Assembly (NCBI RefSeq): GCF_010095445.2
Contig: NZ_WFGV02000023.1
Location: forward strand, 1 to 64,000
DNA length: 64,000 nucleotides
DNA from: Pseudomonas sp. TNT3
Lineage (GTDB): Bacteria; Pseudomonadota; Gammaproteobacteria; Pseudomonadales; Pseudomonadaceae
Direction of reading: 5' to 3'
Shown: one piece after another, positions 1 to 9,600 of the stretch
Position numbering within the stretch: the first letter of the stretch is position 1
Layout: every line of letters begins with the position of its first letter
Position numbers and translations under genes: made by a program
Notes under the pieces: model-generated
The model's input: the letters and a program-made list of their open reading frames with translations, nothing else
Told to the model about the DNA's origin: nothing
Databases searched by the model: none

Positions 1-1779
1 CCACCCCAGGCCGTCGCAGCCACCGCCGATTCAGGATCATTCCAGCTAGCCGACTCGCGCCTGCAGCGCTTCGCCCTGGACCGAGGCAGCAACGCCGTCG
101 CCGTCGGCAGCGAACGTTCCTTCAACGGTCGCGGCATGTTGCTGGCCAACCCGCATTTTCCCTGGGTGGGCGGGATGCGTTTCTATCAGATGCATCTGAC
201 GATTCCCGGCAAGCTCGACGTGATGGGCGCCGCGCTGCCTGGTCTGCCGATGATCAACATCGGTTTCAACCAGCACCTGGCCTGGACCCACACAGTGGAT
301 TCATCCAAACATTTCACTCTGTATCGCCTGCAACTGGACCCCAAGGACCCGACCCGTTACCTGCTCGACGGCCAGTCATTGCCGATGACAAAACAGACCG
401 TGACGGTGAACGCGAAACAAGCCGATGGTCAGGTCCAGCCGATCTCCCATGTGGTTTACAGCTCGCAGTTCGGCCCGATTGTGCAGTGGCCCGGCAAGCT
501 CGACTGGGACACCCAGTTTGCCTATAGCCTGCGCGACGCCAACCTGGAAAACGACCGGGTATTGCAACAGTGGTATGAGATGAACCGGGCGGACAGCCTT
601 GAGGCGTTGCAAGCGTCGGTGCACAAGATCCAGGGCATCCCGTGGGTCAACACCCTGGCGGCGGACGACAAGGGCCAGACGCTCTACATGAACCTGTCGG
701 TCGTGCCCAATGTGAATGCAGAAAAGCTGGCCAGGTGCAGCGATCCACGCGCCGGCTTGCAGATGATTGTGCTTGACGGGTCCAAGAGCGAATGTGCCTG
801 GGACATCGATCCTCAGGCGGCGCAAAAAGGTATCTATGCGTCCGGCCAGTTGCCACAGCTGCTGCGCAAGGACTTCGTGCAGCATTCCAACGATTCGGCA
901 TGGATGGCTAACCCGGCGCAACCGCTGACGGGTTTTTCGCCACTCATCAGCCAGGACAGCCAGCCATTGGGGCTGCGCTCACGCTTTGCGCTTGATCGCC
1001 TGGGTGCACTGCACAAGGCTGGCCCTATTGTGGCGACGGACCTGCAACGCATGGTGATGGACGATCAGGTATTCCTGGCCACGCAAGTGTTGCCGGACTT
1101 GTTGCAGTTCTGCACGGCGGATCTGGGCGCAGACGCAAAGGCGCTCACACCTTTGTGCGCCAGCCTGAGGGCCTGGGACGGCAACGCGAACCTGAACAGT
1201 GGCCTGGGTTTTGTTCACTTCCAGAATGTGATGGAAGCGTTGCAGGAAATGCCTGATGTATGGCGAGTGGCGTTCGATCCGCAAGACCCGCAGCACACAC
1301 CCCGTGGTCTGGCGATTGAGCAGCCTGAAGTGGTGAAGGCCGTTCGGCAGGCGATGTTGGCCTCTGTTGAAAACGTCGACAAACAAGGCCTCAACAAAGA
1401 CAGCCGTTGGGGGGGCATTCAGGTGGTGAGCAGCGGGGGGCAGCAGACGCCCATCCATGGTGGACCGGGCACTTTGGGTATTTACAACGCCATACAGAGC
1501 GTGCCCAGAACCGACGGAAAACGGGAGGTCGTCAGCGGGACGAGTTACCTGCAAGTGGTGACCTTTGACGACAGCGGACCGCGTGCCCAAGGCTTGTTGG
1601 CGTTTTCGCTCTCCAGTGATCCGGCCTCGAAGTATTCACGGGACCAGACGCTGGCGTTTTCGAAGAAACAGTTGAGCGTGATGCCGTTTACCGAGCAGCA
1701 GATCAAAGCCGATGCGCAGTATCAGGCGCGCACGATCAGTGAGCGGGATGAGGCGGTAGGCAAGGTCGTAAACCAGTAA
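1..1779 (+). CDS. pvdQ: Acyl-homoserine lactone acylase / pyoverdine maturation acylase PvdQ, 5'-truncated by window edge
   Basis: The reading frame is open from base 1, so the gene begins outside the window; the ATG at 136 is internal. The protein is a periplasmic Ntn-hydrolase of the penicillin acylase family. The Gly-Ser-Asn-Ala at bases 85-96 is the self-processing site: Ser (88-90) becomes the N-terminal nucleophile of the beta chain. Downstream segments (LLANPHFPW, DANLEN, QGIPWVNTLAADD, NSNDSAW) match what I remember of P. aeruginosa PvdQ closely. PvdQ removes the fatty acyl chain from pyoverdine precursors and can hydrolyse long-chain AHLs. The alpha chain and signal peptide are mostly outside the window. 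The fpvR-like gene is convergent and close, consistent with a pyoverdine locus. Quorum-quenching activity is known for the family, not shown here. Confidence 0.88.
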   Translation, partial: PPQAVAATADSGSFQLADSRLQRFALDRGSNAVAVGSERSFNGRGMLLANPHFPWVGGMRFYQMHLTIPGKLDVMGAALPGLPMINIGFNQHLAWTHTVDSSKHFTLYRLQLDPKDPTRYLLDGQSLPMTKQTVTVNAKQADGQVQPISHVVYSSQFGPIVQWPGKLDWDTQFAYSLRDANLENDRVLQQWYEMNRADSLEALQASVHKIQGIPWVNTLAADDKGQTLYMNLSVVPNVNAEKLARCSDPRAGLQMIVLDGSKSECAWDIDPQAAQKGIYASGQLPQLLRKDFVQHSNDSAWMANPAQPLTGFSPLISQDSQPLGLRSRFALDRLGALHKAGPIVATDLQRMVMDDQVFLATQVLPDLLQFCTADLGADAKALTPLCASLRAWDGNANLNSGLGFVHFQNVMEALQEMPDVWRVAFDPQDPQHTPRGLAIEQPEVVKAVRQAMLASVENVDKQGLNKDSRWGGIQVVSSGGQQTPIHGGPGTLGIYNAIQSVPRTDGKREVVSGTSYLQVVTFDDSGPRAQGLLAFSLSSDPASKYSRDQTLAFSKKQLSVMPFTEQQIKADAQYQARTISERDEAVGKVVNQ

Positions 1780-1820
1780 GATCAAAAGATCGCAGCCTCG
1801 CTTCGCTCGACAGCTCCTAC
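1780..1820. repeat. REP-like element, 'gatcgcagcc...cagctcctac' family
   Basis: Imperfect half of a repeat whose complete inverted form occurs at 30154-30239 and 51128-51209. It directly follows the pvdQ stop between two convergent genes, so it may also act as a 3'-end hairpin. Confidence 0.6.
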
Positions 1821-1851
1821 AAAGGATCGAGTGAAACGAGGCCGCGAGTTT

Positions 1852-2856
1852 TCAGCTTTTAGGGGTTTGCTGCGGGAGGGCGTTCAATACCGGATTACCG
1901 TCCTTGTTGCGCGTCACGTAGACCGGCAATACCTTGGGCAAGGACGCCACCAGGCCGTTGAGTTCCTTGATGTTGTAGATGCCGCCGATGCGGATCGAAC
2001 CGGTACTGGGATCAGCCACAATCAGCGGTTTGGCCAGATAGCGGTTGATCAAGGGCAGGGCGTCGGACAGCGTCAGATCATCCAGCACCAGCTTGCCGCT
2101 GCGCCAGGCCAATGAGTTGTCATTGTCATAGGTCTGACTGATGCGCGGAATGTAATCGCCGTGTCCGTAGCTCGCCTGCATGGCCGGCCCGAGACGTAGA
2201 CCATCGCCTGGAAGGTCATCGTTGCTGCTGACCAGCACCGACCCTTCAATCAGGTTCACACGCACCTGATCTTCATACATCCAGACGTTGAATTGGGTGC
2301 CCGTCACTCGAATCTTGCCTTGCGCCGCTTTCACTATAAAAGGGTGCGTGGTGTCGTGGCTGACCCTGAAGAATGCTTCGCCTTTTTTCAGGGTCACCCG
2401 GCGCTGGTCCTTGTAGTTGCTGAACGTCAGCTCGCTGCCCAGGTTCAATTCCACCTGGCTGCCATCGCCAAGGGTGACATGACGGACCGTATCGCTTGCT
2501 TCAATGTGTTGGTACGCGTTCGGCAGCCACCCCATGTTCCAGCCGCTGACGGCTGCCAATGGCAGCGACACCGCGCACACGGCGGCAGCGATGCCGAAGG
2601 TACGCCAAGGTGTTGCGGGTTTGATGTGCACCACCGGCGCGGCAATGGTCGACGGACGAGGCAAATCCCCGGCAACGTCCCAGATCTCCAGCATCGCTTC
2701 GTACTCGAACGCATGAAGTGGATGCGCATCACGCCATTGTTCGAATGCGACACGCTCTTGCGCCGTACAGTCGTTGGCGTGCAAGCGCATGCACCAATGC
2801 GCAGCAGCATCGGTAATGGCGTCGTATTCGGCTTGGGAGAGGGGGCTGTCGGTCAT
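1852..2856 (-). CDS. fpvR: FecR/FpvR-type anti-sigma factor
   Basis: A 334-aa protein with the layout of iron-transport anti-sigma factors: an N-terminal cytoplasmic sigma-binding domain (about 1-80, DUF4880-like, with WCMRLH and FEQWR segments), one membrane helix at about 86-105, and a periplasmic FecR domain (motifs LGDGSQVELN, VTGTQFNVW). The C-terminal part, about 250-320, looks like the secretin/TonB short domain that contacts the receptor. In P. aeruginosa FpvR restrains PvdS and FpvI and lies close to pvdQ; this neighbourhood is why I prefer FpvR over another FecR paralogue. No sigma-factor gene lies on either side in this window. An AGGATGAG ribosome site precedes the ATG. Confidence 0.65.
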   Translation of the reverse strand: MTDSPLSQAEYDAITDAAAHWCMRLHANDCTAQERVAFEQWRDAHPLHAFEYEAMLEIWDVAGDLPRPSTIAAPVVHIKPATPWRTFGIAAAVCAVSLPLAAVSGWNMGWLPNAYQHIEASDTVRHVTLGDGSQVELNLGSELTFSNYKDQRRVTLKKGEAFFRVSHDTTHPFIVKAAQGKIRVTGTQFNVWMYEDQVRVNLIEGSVLVSSNDDLPGDGLRLGPAMQASYGHGDYIPRISQTYDNDNSLAWRSGKLVLDDLTLSDALPLINRYLAKPLIVADPSTGSIRIGGIYNIKELNGLVASLPKVLPVYVTRNKDGNPVLNALPQQTPKS

Positions 2857-2953
2857 TGACTCATCCTGATTTGCGCCATTCTAACCTTTGAGCTCACTCG
2901 TCGAGAACAACCGTCATGGCAATTACCCATCAAACTCGCAAGATTTTAATGAT

Positions 2954-5900
2954 TCAAGGGGTGCTGACGTGCAATTGGCGCCCCAATCGGGTGATTAGCC
3001 AGGCAACACTGTCTGCGTTGGCAAGCAGTACCTTCAGCCTGATCAGTGCATTTTTCTTGAATTGCGTACGGGCGCCGCTCAGGTTTACTGTCTTGGTCAA
3101 GGTCAGTACCAGCTTTTTTACATCACCCGTGTCTTCTTCAAACGTGTTACCCAGGTCATCGCGGTCTCCGGTAGCGGGATCGTAAAGCGTGAACAGGTCA
3201 GTGTAAGGCGTCTTGACCGAGAGCGCGGTTTCTTGAAGTTTGCTTAATTCTTCCTTCAGCCCGCGGGCCGTTGGGCTGGATGTGTCAATAAGGTCGACAA
3301 AAGGTCTGCCGGAATCGAGGTAAGTGATGTCCTCCGCGTCCAGCGCAATGTGCGCGACCTCATGTACAAGCGTCGCCGCCCGGGCATGGGCGTTGATCGG
3401 GAAATCGGGGTTACTCAGGTAGGGCTGGTAAACGTCGTACGCCGGCTTGAAGAATCTGTTCACCAGGTAAATTTTCCGCTTGATGTCAGACGGGACAGTA
3501 AATGCAAAAGTATTTGTTTCGCCCGAAACGGCCCTGCCAACCACAAATCGGCTGGAGGTTTCCTTCGTGAGTGAGGGTTCCAACAGGGTTGCAAATACAT
3601 TACTTACCGCTTGTTCAAGCAGCTCGACGTGCTCGGGCAGAACGGTGGTGACACCTATGAAATCCTTGATGAGCTGATGCACCGGGGTGACGGTATCGCC
3701 AGAATCTTTCAGCATTTGCAGATTACGAAAACTGTTCCAGGCGTAGGTCGTGGCCAGGTCCAGCGCTTCGGTTATCTGACGTGCTTTTTCAGGAAACAGC
3801 ATCCGGATCTCGGACATTCCGGTAGCGTCGACATTCATCCCGTCCCATACAGTAAACGTGGTCCTTAACCGATCGAAGATACTGAAGCGAGGATGCGTTG
3901 TTTTCCTGTCCACTGTCCATTGACCGGACACGTTCCGGTTTACATAAGGTCCCCGTTTTTTATCGCCGCCGATTCTCCAGCGCGTGCCATGTTTTGTGAC
4001 GGGATACACTTTTCCTTGCGCAGGGCAGTAGTGTTTTTTAGTTGAAGGATGCTCATAAAGCCCAAGCTTGACGTCGTGCGTCAGCGAAACCAAGTCGATG
4101 TCGATGCTTTCATGGATGCTCAGGTGCGTGCGTTCGGGCGCGGTGATATTGATGTCTTGCCACTTGAACGGCGTCGTTGAAGGTGTTGATGCCGCCACGA
4201 CGGGCGCCGAAGACGGTGTCGATTGAACATCCTGTGAGTCGCGTAACGTGGCGAGCTGAGCCATGCCATTGATGAACTCTCTTAATGCCGGTCCCCATCT
4301 ATGCAATTGCAGATCCTCGGCGGATTGCTTGATGCGCTGATAGCTACGCCACACGGTGAGCGGGTAGGCCAGTTTTCCCGCAAAGAAGTTGAAGGCGGCA
4401 TGCAGGCCTTCGCCCAGCACGTGCTTGATGGTTGCCCACGCACTTTGCTTTTTGTCATCTGCCTGGAAACCGAGCAAACGGGTCAACACATCAGCCGTGT
4501 CGTTAAATAGCCGTTTAAACAAATGACCCTTGATCGGGTTGAAAGCCAGGGTGACGTCGGCAAGGCGCTTGCCGGTGCTGCCTATTTCTTTTTCGAGCAG
4601 CGCTCGATCAGTCTGTGGCAGGTTCATCAATACCCAATCGATCAGCCCACCGCCCGATTTCAGTTCGGTCAGCAGCTGTGCCTCGTTTTGATATTCCTTT
4701 ATGCCGTGCCCGCTGCTGTGAGGCGCGATGAGTATTTGAGTTGCCGCTTTATCACTTGAAGATCCGATCAGATAGACACCCGGCACGGTCATCGCCGGGG
4801 TGTTTTCAACACCGACAAGTTCAAGTGGGCGGATGATTGCATGGGCGCCCACGACTGCTGCACGGGCGATAGCATCTGGCAGGTCGGCGATCTGCTGGAT
4901 CAGCTCGAATCCGGTTTGACTGAGTTTTCCTTGCAGTTTTTGTTCATGTGCGTAGTGCATCAACTGCCAAGGCACTTGCGTGTAAAACCGCTTGCGGCGA
5001 TCCGCCGAATCTGCCTGGGTTTGCGCAAACGCGTCCTTCACTGTTTTTTGCTGATGCTCGCCAAGTTTCAGGTTTTTTATCAGATTTTTTATGTACTGCT
5101 CGTTCATACCCGCGGGGACTGCAGTTGAGGTCAGCGACACCAGTTTGAATCGGGTTTTGTCCAGGTCGGTGAAGTGGATCAATGCGAACTCGGTCAGGGT
5201 TTGCCTCATGACCTGGGCCGTCTTGGCGTCGTTGATTCGGATCTCTATATCGTCCGGATCGAAGTCGTAAGCGTCCGCCTTGAGTTGTTTTTGCAGGTGT
5301 TGCCGTGCGGTGTGTTGCAGCGAGCTGATACCGGATAGGTAGTCCTGGTCGTCAGTGACATTGTTGAGGTATTGCTGAAGCAGTTCGCAATGCAGCTTTT
5401 GATCCGCAATGCTTGCTTTGGCCAGCCACGCCGGCAGCTTCTGCCGTGTGTTCAAGCCCTCTGCCATTTGCGTTACGCGCTGCAATCCCGTCTGCGGTGC
5501 GCGCAGTGCCACTCGCGCCATAAGCTCGGCGAGTGCTGCAGAGGGAAGCGGTGAAGCCAGTGCGTCAGCGACGCGCGTGGTGTCCAGATGTACAAATGAT
5601 TGTTGTACGTGCTCCAGAAAGTGCGTATCGATCAGTTGCATCGGCGCCCAGCTGAAGATTTTACCAGGCAGGCGTTCACTGGCACTCAGGTTCTCCAGGA
5701 GCGTGTTGCGAAGAACCTTGTCCGCGAGGCGTTTTTCGAGCGCTTTCAGTAACGGTGTCAAACCAGTGAATGCTTCAAATCCGGACGCCGGCGTCCAGAG
5801 TACGGTTTTGCCCGACTTTGCCGGATCAAGGCCTCCCTTTTCCGTCAGTGCAAAACAACTGGCCAGTTTCAACGGGACCGTGGCGTCGCCGACGTTCAAC

Positions 5901-7777
5901 GCCAGGGAAAATACGTCGGGCACAAAGCCGTTCAGTTTGGCGCGCTGTGAGCGCACCGGTTTATCAAGCACCGCTTTAATGATCGCCTGCTCAGCGGCAC
6001 CCAGATTACGCGTGACGGTGCGCAGGTCCAGTTCACTGCGTAATGCGGTCGACAGCGTTTGGGTGAAGCTCGATTTGAGTGTTGCAATTGACGTCGCCAC
6101 GGCGGCCTCTGCTTCGGCAACCGTGCGGATGGTTGACGCGATAACCGGGTGTGCGTCGAGGTGTTGATCAAGCGTTTTCCTGGCAAGGGCGATTTTTTTC
6201 AATTGCGCTTTGGCGGACTCGCCACTCACGGTCGCTGTTTGGGCGTACCAGCGTGAATTCATGTGTTGACTGGCGTGATCTTCAGCGTCCACTGCCAGCA
6301 GTCCGTTATCGATTAACCCTCGGACATCCAGCGCCTGATCGAGTAAGACATACGGGTCCAGAGTGCCTTCGCTGTCACGGTAGAGACCCAATGCGTGGGA
6401 CACGTTATCCCGTTGTTTGCCGAGGATGTCGCTCATCAACTGTTCAAACACCGAACCGGTGATCGGTTGCCCGACAATGTCTCGATCACCCGGCGCCATT
6501 GCGATAAAACGACCGCGTTCGGCGAACGACATTAAATTGAGCAGCGCGTCTTCATGCGTCTCGCTTTTCAAGCGTTCCAACAAGGTATTCGTCACTGTGG
6601 ACACGTCCTGTGTGGGTTCGATGCCCTTGTGCTGCGTGTAGATGAATCCGCGAGAACGGCTGCTACCCAGTATCAGGGTCGACGCCAGGTCTGTGTAGCT
6701 ATTGGCCGGTGTTGTAACGCGTACAGTTTTTGCGAGAAAGGTGGACTCGGCACTCATATGGCTGGCGCCCGTGAGTGCCTGATACTCCTGTGTCGATAAA
6801 TCACCTTGTTGTCGCTTGAGTAGAAGACGCGTGTAAAAGGTGTCGCGCAAACACTCGGCAAATAGGGCCAAGCGCGATAGCCCATGGCTCGTTGTGGTGT
6901 TCCAGTACGTTTCAAGCAGGTTGTCGAGTTGCGACGTCAAGCTGCTGGCGATCTCTTCTACCGCGATCTGCCATGCCTGGTTATCGCCAGAGGTACTGAA
7001 GCTGTGTTCGGGGTTGGAGAACACTCGAACGTCGCCTGCTGGCCAACCCTTGAGGTGGTAATGCAAGAGTGCCTGGCTGAGGGACAGTGACGATGTTTCC
7101 CGTAACTTGTCTTTTTCAGCCACGGCAGAGCGGTTACGAACGTAGGTTTGTAGACGGGTCAGGCGTTGATCCAGGGTTGGAAATGACTTGAGCAAAATGT
7201 GGCTGGCCTTGAGAGCTTCGTCCAGCATCGACTGCAAGGTGGGCATTTTGAGCAGTTCGCCCATCAAGGTCGTCAGGTTCTGCGCCTGGTTGCGTTCGAG
7301 GACAGTCTCTTGATCCTGAAACACCGAACCCTCTATTTCTTGCGTGGTAATACCAGGCGTAATCGTGGCGGGTAGTTCGCTGCGTTGTTCAATGGAGAGA
7401 AAACGCATCAGCTCCTGCCTGCCGGTTTCCTGCCCCAGCCACTCCAGCAGTTTGCCTTTGACTTCGTCCATCTTCTTGAACTTGATCAAGCCTTGCCACG
7501 GGGTATAGAGCACGACTTCACCGTCGTCTGGCCGACTCATGGCGAAGGCCCCGGCCAACGGCGTGCCCTTCTCACCGTTTTGCATCAGAAGCAAGCGATG
7601 AACGAGCATCGGCGAGGTATGGTTTTTGCGCGTGGTATGGGTCGCGAGGTAAACCGTGGAAAGCCATTTGAGATCGTCAAGGGAGAAGCTCAGGGCTTTT
7701 TCTTGAGCGCCCGTTTGCTTGGCCGTGGAGGCAAGTTCTGCCTCCTTGAAAAAATACGGCAGTGCTAATGTCGTCAT
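2954..7777 (-). CDS. Giant toxin-like protein (dermonecrotic-toxin/DUF6543-like) with C-terminal HExxH metalloprotease-like site
   Basis: A 1607-aa protein with no signal peptide. I start it at 7777, not the longer 7984, because GAGGAGAC sits just upstream and the extra 69 residues look like intergenic translation. It resembles the large DUF6543 toxin-like proteins common in Pseudomonas. A module of the form xVLYTP/xVLWTP plus a helical stretch recurs near residues 86-127 and 650-700, with a weaker third version near 1010-1055. Near the end, HEVAH (bases 3350-3364, residues 1472-1476) is followed by AEDITY, resembling the Asp and Tyr of aspzincin (M35-like) zinc proteases. It is a single gene with no adjacent immunity or export gene, and base composition is slightly more AT-rich than its neighbours. 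Target and secretion route are unknown. Confidence 0.7.
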   Translation of the reverse strand: MTTLALPYFFKEAELASTAKQTGAQEKALSFSLDDLKWLSTVYLATHTTRKNHTSPMLVHRLLLMQNGEKGTPLAGAFAMSRPDDGEVVLYTPWQGLIKFKKMDEVKGKLLEWLGQETGRQELMRFLSIEQRSELPATITPGITTQEIEGSVFQDQETVLERNQAQNLTTLMGELLKMPTLQSMLDEALKASHILLKSFPTLDQRLTRLQTYVRNRSAVAEKDKLRETSSLSLSQALLHYHLKGWPAGDVRVFSNPEHSFSTSGDNQAWQIAVEEIASSLTSQLDNLLETYWNTTTSHGLSRLALFAECLRDTFYTRLLLKRQQGDLSTQEYQALTGASHMSAESTFLAKTVRVTTPANSYTDLASTLILGSSRSRGFIYTQHKGIEPTQDVSTVTNTLLERLKSETHEDALLNLMSFAERGRFIAMAPGDRDIVGQPITGSVFEQLMSDILGKQRDNVSHALGLYRDSEGTLDPYVLLDQALDVRGLIDNGLLAVDAEDHASQHMNSRWYAQTATVSGESAKAQLKKIALARKTLDQHLDAHPVIASTIRTVAEAEAAVATSIATLKSSFTQTLSTALRSELDLRTVTRNLGAAEQAIIKAVLDKPVRSQRAKLNGFVPDVFSLALNVGDATVPLKLASCFALTEKGGLDPAKSGKTVLWTPASGFEAFTGLTPLLKALEKRLADKVLRNTLLENLSASERLPGKIFSWAPMQLIDTHFLEHVQQSFVHLDTTRVADALASPLPSAALAELMARVALRAPQTGLQRVTQMAEGLNTRQKLPAWLAKASIADQKLHCELLQQYLNNVTDDQDYLSGISSLQHTARQHLQKQLKADAYDFDPDDIEIRINDAKTAQVMRQTLTEFALIHFTDLDKTRFKLVSLTSTAVPAGMNEQYIKNLIKNLKLGEHQQKTVKDAFAQTQADSADRRKRFYTQVPWQLMHYAHEQKLQGKLSQTGFELIQQIADLPDAIARAAVVGAHAIIRPLELVGVENTPAMTVPGVYLIGSSSDKAATQILIAPHSSGHGIKEYQNEAQLLTELKSGGGLIDWVLMNLPQTDRALLEKEIGSTGKRLADVTLAFNPIKGHLFKRLFNDTADVLTRLLGFQADDKKQSAWATIKHVLGEGLHAAFNFFAGKLAYPLTVWRSYQRIKQSAEDLQLHRWGPALREFINGMAQLATLRDSQDVQSTPSSAPVVAASTPSTTPFKWQDINITAPERTHLSIHESIDIDLVSLTHDVKLGLYEHPSTKKHYCPAQGKVYPVTKHGTRWRIGGDKKRGPYVNRNVSGQWTVDRKTTHPRFSIFDRLRTTFTVWDGMNVDATGMSEIRMLFPEKARQITEALDLATTYAWNSFRNLQMLKDSGDTVTPVHQLIKDFIGVTTVLPEHVELLEQAVSNVFATLLEPSLTKETSSRFVVGRAVSGETNTFAFTVPSDIKRKIYLVNRFFKPAYDVYQPYLSNPDFPINAHARAATLVHEVAHIALDAEDITYLDSGRPFVDLIDTSSPTARGLKEELSKLQETALSVKTPYTDLFTLYDPATGDRDDLGNTFEEDTGDVKKLVLTLTKTVNLSGARTQFKKNALIRLKVLLANADSVAWLITRLGRQLHVSTP

Positions 7778-7974
7778 TGTGTCTCCTCGAAGTGCTGCGA
7801 GTGCTGAGTCATCGCAGGTCATTGGGTCGAGGGAAAAACGTAGGGCAGGGGGCGATGTTGAGTGCGGTAGATATTGCTGGCACCGATTTGCATGCCCAAA
7901 ACTTGACAGCAAGGCCGTATGAAAGCGCTTAATCGTCGTGTCGCGCTTTTCTAACAATAAAACCGGAGCTTCAG

Positions 7975-9015
7975 ATGACCGCATCGCCAGAATTGGCCGT
8001 TAGTTCGGGCAAACAAACGCTCGATTTCGATTCTCTTGTTGTGTTGCTTGAACAGATTTTCGTCCGTCATGGCACCTCCATGGACGTCGCCCGGACCCTG
8101 GCGCAAAACTGTGCCGGTGCCGAACGGGACGGCGCCCACAGCCATGGCGTGTTTCGTATTCCAGGCTACGTATCGACGCTGCGAAGCGGTTGGGTCAATG
8201 GGCAGGCGGTGCCTGTGGTGGAAGATGTGGCGTCAGGTTTTGTCCGGGTCGATGCCGACAACGGTTTCGCCCAACCGGCGCTTGCGGCTGCGCGAGCCTT
8301 GTTGGTAGAGAAGGCTCGCAGCGCGGGTATCGCGGTGCTGGCCATTCGTAACTCTCATCATTTCGCCGCGTTGTGGCCTGACGTGGAGCCTTTCGCCTAT
8401 GAAGGGCTGGTGGCGCTGAGCGTGGTCAACAGCATGACCTGTGTGGTGCCGCACGGTGCGGATCGCCCCTTGTTTGGTACTAACCCGATAGCCTTTGCCG
8501 CACCTCGGGCCGACGGTGATCCGATTGTTTTCGACCTGGCAACCAGCGCCATCGCCCATGGCGACGTGCAGATCGCCGCGCGTAAGGGTGAACGCTTGCC
8601 TGCGGGCATGGGAGTCGACAGCCTCGGTCAGCCGACCCAAGACCCGAAAGCCATACTGGAGGGCGGGGCGTTGCTGCCATTCGGCGGGCACAAAGGTTCA
8701 GCGTTGTCGATGATGGTGGAGTTGTTGGCAGCGGCGCTGACCGGCGGGAATTTTTCGTTCGAATTCGATTGGTCGAACCATCCAGGGGCCAAGACGCCCT
8801 GGACCGGGCAATTGCTGATTGTGATCGACCCGAGCAAGGCTGCTGGGCAGGGTTTTGCCGAACGCAGCCAGGAACTGGTGCGGCAGATGCACAGTGTGGG
8901 GCTCAAGCGGTTGCCGGGAGATCGTCGTCACCATCAGCGGGCGAAATCGGCGGCCAACGGCATTGAACTGGATGTACAGACGTTGAAGGAGTTGCGGGAA
9001 CTGGCGGGGGGTTGA
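7975..9015 (+). CDS. dpkA: Delta1-piperideine-2-carboxylate / delta1-pyrroline-2-carboxylate reductase (Ldh/MDH2 family)
   Basis: A 346-aa NAD(P)H-dependent oxidoreductase of the malate/L-lactate dehydrogenase-like (type 2) family. RDGAHSHGVFRIPGY near the N-terminus carries the family's conserved catalytic His. NSHHFAALWPDVEPFA and HGADRPLFGTNPIAFA are further family blocks, and LLPFGGHKGSALSMMVELL matches the DpkA subgroup of D-lysine and D-proline catabolism. Length fits P. putida-type DpkA (about 340 aa). It is divergent from the toxin-like gene with a 197-bp shared upstream region. No lysine-catabolic genes lie beside it, so the exact substrate (piperideine- or pyrroline-2-carboxylate, or another ketimine) is inferred. 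Confidence 0.72.
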   Translation: MTASPELAVSSGKQTLDFDSLVVLLEQIFVRHGTSMDVARTLAQNCAGAERDGAHSHGVFRIPGYVSTLRSGWVNGQAVPVVEDVASGFVRVDADNGFAQPALAAARALLVEKARSAGIAVLAIRNSHHFAALWPDVEPFAYEGLVALSVVNSMTCVVPHGADRPLFGTNPIAFAAPRADGDPIVFDLATSAIAHGDVQIAARKGERLPAGMGVDSLGQPTQDPKAILEGGALLPFGGHKGSALSMMVELLAAALTGGNFSFEFDWSNHPGAKTPWTGQLLIVIDPSKAAGQGFAERSQELVRQMHSVGLKRLPGDRRHHQRAKSAANGIELDVQTLKELRELAGG

Positions 9016-9057
9016 AGCGTATGGCGCGGGAGTCCGGATCCCACGCCGGTCTCCTGT

Positions 9058-9086
9058 AGCAGCTGGCGCAGGCTGCGCCAGCTGCT
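9058..9086. repeat. Perfect 13-bp-stem hairpin between convergent genes
   Basis: AGCAGCTGGCGCA, loop GGC, TGCGCCAGCTGCT: a perfect palindrome downstream of dpkA and facing the DUF883 gene. There is no T-run, so it is either a REP-type element or an mRNA 3'-end stabiliser rather than a classical terminator. Confidence 0.65.
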
Positions 9087-9118
9087 TCAGGGGGAGTGTT
9101 GCTACAAGCTGAATGCTA

Positions 9119-9436
9119 TTAACGACGGCCCAACAGCAACCCGACCACCAAACCGAAACCGGCAGAGATCGCTACGGTTTGCCATGGATGACCGCCGATA
9201 TAGGTTTCGGTGGCATCAACGGCGGGCTTTGTCCGGTCACGAACGTTTGTCACCGAATCCATCGCCTGCTGAAGCTTCTGGGCAATTTGACCACGAAGGG
9301 TCTCGGCTTCTTCGCCGACCAGTGATGCGCTGCTTTTAAGCAGTTTGTCGGACTCCTCGATCAGCGCCTGCAACTCGCTGAAGGCTTGATCCTTGATTTG
9401 GTCTGCGGCGTTTTGTGCGGCGGTTTTCCGAGCCAT
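9119..9436 (-). CDS. DUF883 / ElaB-YqjD family membrane-anchored protein
   Basis: A 105-aa protein with the family layout: a long charged amphipathic helix (about 1-75, rich in Gln, Glu and Ala), then GGHPWQ and one C-terminal membrane helix (VAISAGFGLVVGLLLG) ending in two arginines. ElaB and YqjD of E. coli are stationary-phase inner-membrane proteins that bind ribosomes through the N-terminal part; the same role is only inferred here. A GGAGT site lies 8 bases before the ATG. It is a single-gene unit. Confidence 0.85.
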   Translation of the reverse strand: MARKTAAQNAADQIKDQAFSELQALIEESDKLLKSSASLVGEEAETLRGQIAQKLQQAMDSVTNVRDRTKPAVDATETYIGGHPWQTVAISAGFGLVVGLLLGRR

Positions 9437-9600
9437 TGAGGTACTCCTTACTGATTAATGGGCAGTGAACAATGGAGTCTGCTGCGATGGAAAAAGTTGC
9501 AGGGATTTTGCGCTAACCCGTGATCCTTCGGAAAATCCAGCGCAGGAGATTTCTGACTACAGTGTAAGATGTCGCCTATTTTACGCAGCAGGTAAATCCC

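Noticed and set aside
7878..7892. Sigma-54-like sequence TGGCACCGATTTGCA upstream of dpkA
   Set aside because: Only 9 bases separate the GG and GC elements; functional sites need 10.
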